NCBI GenBank assembly: GCA_964515915.1
Contig: CAZEXM010000002.1
Span: 1-54,848 of the forward strand
DNA: 54,848 nucleotides
Direction: 5' to 3'
Source of the DNA: JAHOYW01 sp964515915
Lineage (GTDB): Bacteria > Verrucomicrobiota > Lentisphaeria > Victivallales > Victivallaceae
Positions 52,166-54,848 of this stretch are shown one piece after another (the stretch's first letter is position 1; the number at the start of each line of letters is the position of its first letter). The notes below the pieces were generated by a model. It ran no database searches and was not told the DNA's origin. It worked only from the letters and a program-made list of their open reading frames with translations. The position numbers were made by a program, and so were the translations under genes.

Positions 52166-52902
52166 AATCCAGCACTTTTCCTGATAAAACGATAATTGCT
52201 TTTTATATGAACCGTATTGCCGTCAATTTCCGCGTTATTCGCCGCGAAATATGCCAACAGCTCCTTGTTTACCGGTTCTTCCGCTGTTTCCGCGTTAAAT
52301 GACAGAAACATTTCCCCGCCCGGATTCAAGTTGTTGTCGTGTAAGCTGTTTAAAAAATATTCCCATTCTCTTATATGCCATACGTCCTGTTGTCCATGCC
52401 GGTTAAAGCAAATCATAAACGCGCTGATTAAGTCGTATTTACGATGAACATCTATTTTTTCAAACGAATCTATGTATTGAACATACCTTTTAATCTCAAG
52501 TTCCTTGATTATTTCATTGTACATTTCATTATCCGGCACGTCCAGAGCCTCGGCTTCATATCCGTAAAAATTACAGATAAAGGGGAAATAGCCGGCTCCG
52601 GTTCCAATATCCAATATTTTTATTTTTTTATGTTTTTTATGAAGGCCGAGAACGTAAAACCGGCGCAATGTTTCAAACAGCCAATAGTTTATTTCCAAAT
52701 ATTTCTGATACGAAATGGACGGATTTTCGATTTTATATTTATCCCGGATAAGAGAAAGTTTTCCCCGGATATTTTTCTTAATCACAAAATAATTTTTCAG
52801 AAAGGGAAATAAACTGCATATACCGCAATTCGGTATCAGGGATATAATGCATTTCAAATAAGAAAACAGACAATTTTTATATAAGTTGATTTGTTTATTC
52901 AC
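52162..52902 (-). CDS. SAM-dependent methyltransferase
   Basis: A 246-residue class I methyltransferase. The SAM site is KILDIGTGAGYFPFICNFYG near residues 96-115, followed by the acidic strand EALDVPD and later DLISAFMICFN. The first 40 residues are hydrophobic and Cys-rich (CLFSYLKCIISLIPNCGICS) and may associate with the membrane. Probably methylates a glycan or lipid-linked sugar; acceptor unknown. Overlaps the GT4 gene upstream by 8 nt. Confidence 0.82.
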   Translation of the reverse strand: MNKQINLYKNCLFSYLKCIISLIPNCGICSLFPFLKNYFVIKKNIRGKLSLIRDKYKIENPSISYQKYLEINYWLFETLRRFYVLGLHKKHKKIKILDIGTGAGYFPFICNFYGYEAEALDVPDNEMYNEIIKELEIKRYVQYIDSFEKIDVHRKYDLISAFMICFNRHGQQDVWHIREWEYFLNSLHDNNLNPGGEMFLSFNAETAEEPVNKELLAYFAANNAEIDGNTVHIKSNYRFIRKSAGL

Positions 52903-54013
52903 TGGCTTTCCTGCTTTCTATCGCTGAATAAAGAACGCGCTCGTGCCCGTCTGCCATACTATCCAGAGTAAAATTATTTTCCACGCGGCGTCTTGCATTA
53001 AGTGACAGCATAAGGCTTCCCGGCTCATCCTGCAAAAGCTCAACTGTTTTTTGCGCGACTGCCTGAATATCTCCAAAGGGGACAAGATGCCCCGTTTCCC
53101 CGTTAAGTACAACATCACGGGTTCCGCGAACATCAAATCCCACTACCGGCAACCCCAAAGCCATTGCCTCGAGTACAACCATAGGCAATCCTTCACTCTC
53201 GCTCAAGTGCCAGAATACATGAGCTTTGGACATGAGTTCAAACGCGTCTTTCCGGTGTCCCGTAATCTCAATTTTACCTTCCAGTTTCATTTCTTTCACC
53301 AGGTCTTCCAGCACCGGACGATATGAGCCTTCCCCCACAATCATTAACCGGGCATCCGGAATACGTTTTAACATTATGCCAAGCGCTCTTATGCCCCGGA
53401 ACTGCCCCTTGTTAAAACTTAAGGTGCCAAGCATCATAATTGTCGGGACACCGTCGGGAATCGCCCGGCGGGGCTCAAAACCGGACAAGTCAATCCCATT
53501 CGGCACACAGTGAAAACGCGACCGGGATATCCCGCCGAAATGAGCGGAACCGGCATCAGCCATGGGCTGAGCGGGTACAATAAAATCCGCGTTCAGACGA
53601 TATTGTGCCAGGCGGTCAAGCATTTTCATTCCCCAGTCCTTATAAGACCCCCTCCGGGTAATAGCCCCATAGCCCTGCAGAACGTGAATGTACGGAATTT
53701 TCAGATTTGCCCACGCGGCCACCCAGGCAACTGTCGGAGTGTGAATCTCTATTATATCCGGCCGATAACTTTCAACCATTCGCTTAAGAAGAACCGCCGC
53801 TCCCGGAACAGACCGGGGCCAGCGGTAATCCGCTTCAGAAATCAGAAAATGGCGCGGTACTGAAAGATAACGTTTCTCCCGGTACTCATCCACATCCAGC
53901 CAGGAAACGACTTCAACATCATGGCCTTTCGCACGCAAATCCATCGCGATTTCCAGAAGCACACGTTCTGCCCCGCCCCGGCGGAGTGAATGGACAAAAA
54001 ATAATATACGCAT
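52895..54013 (-). CDS. Family 4 glycosyltransferase
   Basis: A 372-residue GT-B enzyme with N-terminal RRGGAERVLLEIA, HVLQGYGAITRRGS, CVPNGIDLSGF, LGTLSFNKGQ, and the donor motif ESEGLPMVVLEAMALGLPVVG (SEGLPMVVLEAMALG). Typical capsule/O-antigen elongating transferase; donor unknown. GGTGA precedes the ATG at 54013. Confidence 0.88.
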   Translation of the reverse strand: MRILFFVHSLRRGGAERVLLEIAMDLRAKGHDVEVVSWLDVDEYREKRYLSVPRHFLISEADYRWPRSVPGAAVLLKRMVESYRPDIIEIHTPTVAWVAAWANLKIPYIHVLQGYGAITRRGSYKDWGMKMLDRLAQYRLNADFIVPAQPMADAGSAHFGGISRSRFHCVPNGIDLSGFEPRRAIPDGVPTIMMLGTLSFNKGQFRGIRALGIMLKRIPDARLMIVGEGSYRPVLEDLVKEMKLEGKIEITGHRKDAFELMSKAHVFWHLSESEGLPMVVLEAMALGLPVVGFDVRGTRDVVLNGETGHLVPFGDIQAVAQKTVELLQDEPGSLMLSLNARRRVENNFTLDSMADGHERVLYSAIESRKASE

Positions 54014-54068
54014 AGATTTAATTCACCCGTAAAATAGTTAAAACCATGAGAAATAAATGAATCATATT

Positions 54069-54737
54069 TTAATCTTGAAAAGCTTTATTTTTACCATAGA
54101 TCCAGCCGTCCTTGTAATCAATGCCGGTTGATCTGGTATATATTTCAAAGTTGTTCGCACGCAGAAATTCCATAAGGGCCCGGCTCGTAAAGAGCGCTTC
54201 ATTCCCGGTTCTTTTCCCCAGGAAATCATGTGACGAAATCGCGATGTGTTTAACTTTTTTAATCGCTTTGAAAGCCTGGATCATCAGCGTCTCAGCCCCT
54301 TCAATATTAATTTTCATGTAATCTATCGACTCTATTTTATTGTCGCTGATGTAGTCATCCAGGCTTAGGCTTTTCACCATACAACCGCCTTCCTGCCCGC
54401 CATTTTTCATTATAACATTTTCAATATGATTTCCAATCTTATCACTTATGCCGACCATTCCATTCTCATTTGATATGGCACAATTATGGGCCGTTACATT
54501 TCTCAAATTATTATACTTTATACACAATTCCAGAGCTTTACAGGTTTTCGGGGAAGCTTCAATGGAGAAAATTCTGCCTCCTTGTCCAACCAGGCCTGAC
54601 ATGACTCGGGTCTCGGTTCCGATCCCGGCGCCGATATCAACACATACATCCCCGTTTTTTGGGGTATAGGAATTAAAATAAACATCTTCGCATAAGGCTT
54701 CCACAGCTGAATTTTTGAGCCGGTAATTCGGCGACAA
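54069..54737 (-). CDS. FkbM-family methyltransferase, N-terminus broken or uncertain
   Basis: At least 222 residues from a TTG at 54737. FkbM features: VCVDIGAGIGTETRVMSGLV (in parts, DIGAGIGTET), FSIEASPKTCKALELCI, YMKINIEGAETLMIQAF. These enzymes put methyl groups on hydroxyls of sugars or secondary metabolites. The frame reads on upstream of the TTG as FKLIDNEYWLQKQSGIFF, which looks coding, back to an in-frame TGA at 54813-54815; a 10-residue frame starting ATG at 54845 lies before it. So either the gene is interrupted by a nonsense codon, or the true start is atypical, or there is a frameshift close to the right edge. It heads the visible part of the polysaccharide operon. Confidence 0.7.
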   Translation of the reverse strand: MSPNYRLKNSAVEALCEDVYFNSYTPKNGDVCVDIGAGIGTETRVMSGLVGQGGRIFSIEASPKTCKALELCIKYNNLRNVTAHNCAISNENGMVGISDKIGNHIENVIMKNGGQEGGCMVKSLSLDDYISDNKIESIDYMKINIEGAETLMIQAFKAIKKVKHIAISSHDFLGKRTGNEALFTSRALMEFLRANNFEIYTRSTGIDYKDGWIYGKNKAFQD

Positions 54738-54848
54738 GTCAACAAAAAATATTCCACTCTGCTTTTGGAGCCAATATTCATTGTCAATTAATTTAAACTC
54801 AAGTTTTGCAGTTCAAATTTGAGCGAAAAACGAACGATCAAACATTGA

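Overview
The window looks like chromosomal DNA of a Gram-negative bacterium. It encodes an LptF/LptG-type LPS-transport permease, a large UDP-sugar/surface-polysaccharide operon, periplasmic-type secreted proteins and a CstA transporter. Moderate GC, many decayed intergenic elements, a huge DUF3857/transglutaminase protein, a CREST-type membrane protein and a trimeric [FeFe] hydrogenase would suit a member of the PVC group (Lentisphaerota-like), but that placement is inference and weak. A 10-N scaffold gap at 11639-11648 marks it as a draft or metagenome assembly.

Layout. Positions 1-8.3 kb hold a secreted 1272-aa DUF3857/transglutaminase protein (minus strand), then a plus-strand operon: a STAS protein, a fused receiver/PP2C phosphatase/anti-sigma-type ATPase, a GT2 and a GT4 glycosyltransferase. 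Positions 8.4-13.9 kb hold a HAD phosphatase, an MNT-HEPN protein, two tandem phosphohexomutases (the second with its active site destroyed) and a decayed siroheme-synthase relic. Positions 13.9-21.2 kb hold a corrinoid adenosyltransferase, LptF/G, a CREST-family hydrolase-like membrane protein, CstA, and an unusual fusion of a dicarboxylate/amino-acid symporter with a periplasmic amino-acid-binding domain. Two copies of a 195-bp four-hairpin element flank this block. Positions 21.3-28.2 kb hold thiGHSF (thiazole half of thiamine), hydCBA (NAD-linked [FeFe] hydrogenase) and pcm.

Positions 28.6-54.8 kb form a polysaccharide island. A NusG/RfaH-type protein on the plus strand faces a roughly 25-kb minus-strand operon. 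Its downstream end (41.3 to 29.2 kb) reads CapE/WbjB, CapF/WbjC, CapG/WbjD, a WbuB/WbjE-like GT, a WbjF-like epimerase, a WbpL/WecA-like priming transferase and a WbpM-like dehydratase. This is the UDP-N-acetyl-L-fucosamine pathway plus the machinery that starts chains on undecaprenyl phosphate, in the same relative order as I recall for the Pseudomonas aeruginosa O11 antigen locus. Upstream (41.4-54.8 kb) lie a second nucleotide-sugar set (nucleotidylyltransferase, LegB-like dehydratase, Rmd-like reductase), five more GT4/CgeB-type transferases, a GT11 fucosyltransferase, two radical SAM enzymes (one B12-binding, one SPASM) and two methyltransferases including FkbM. The operon extends past the right edge.

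Non-coding structure is the least ordinary part: (i) a MITE-like element of 135-136 bp, present twice with perfect 4-bp target duplications, one copy cutting a rhuM-like gene; (ii) an older family of about 160 bp with terminal inverted repeats and a palindromic centre, one copy of which hosts the first element; (iii) the 195-bp element, whose two copies differ by compensatory changes in two hairpins, with possible terminators just downstream; (iv) several 7-bp-unit tandem repeats between genes. No tRNA, rRNA or CRISPR array was seen.
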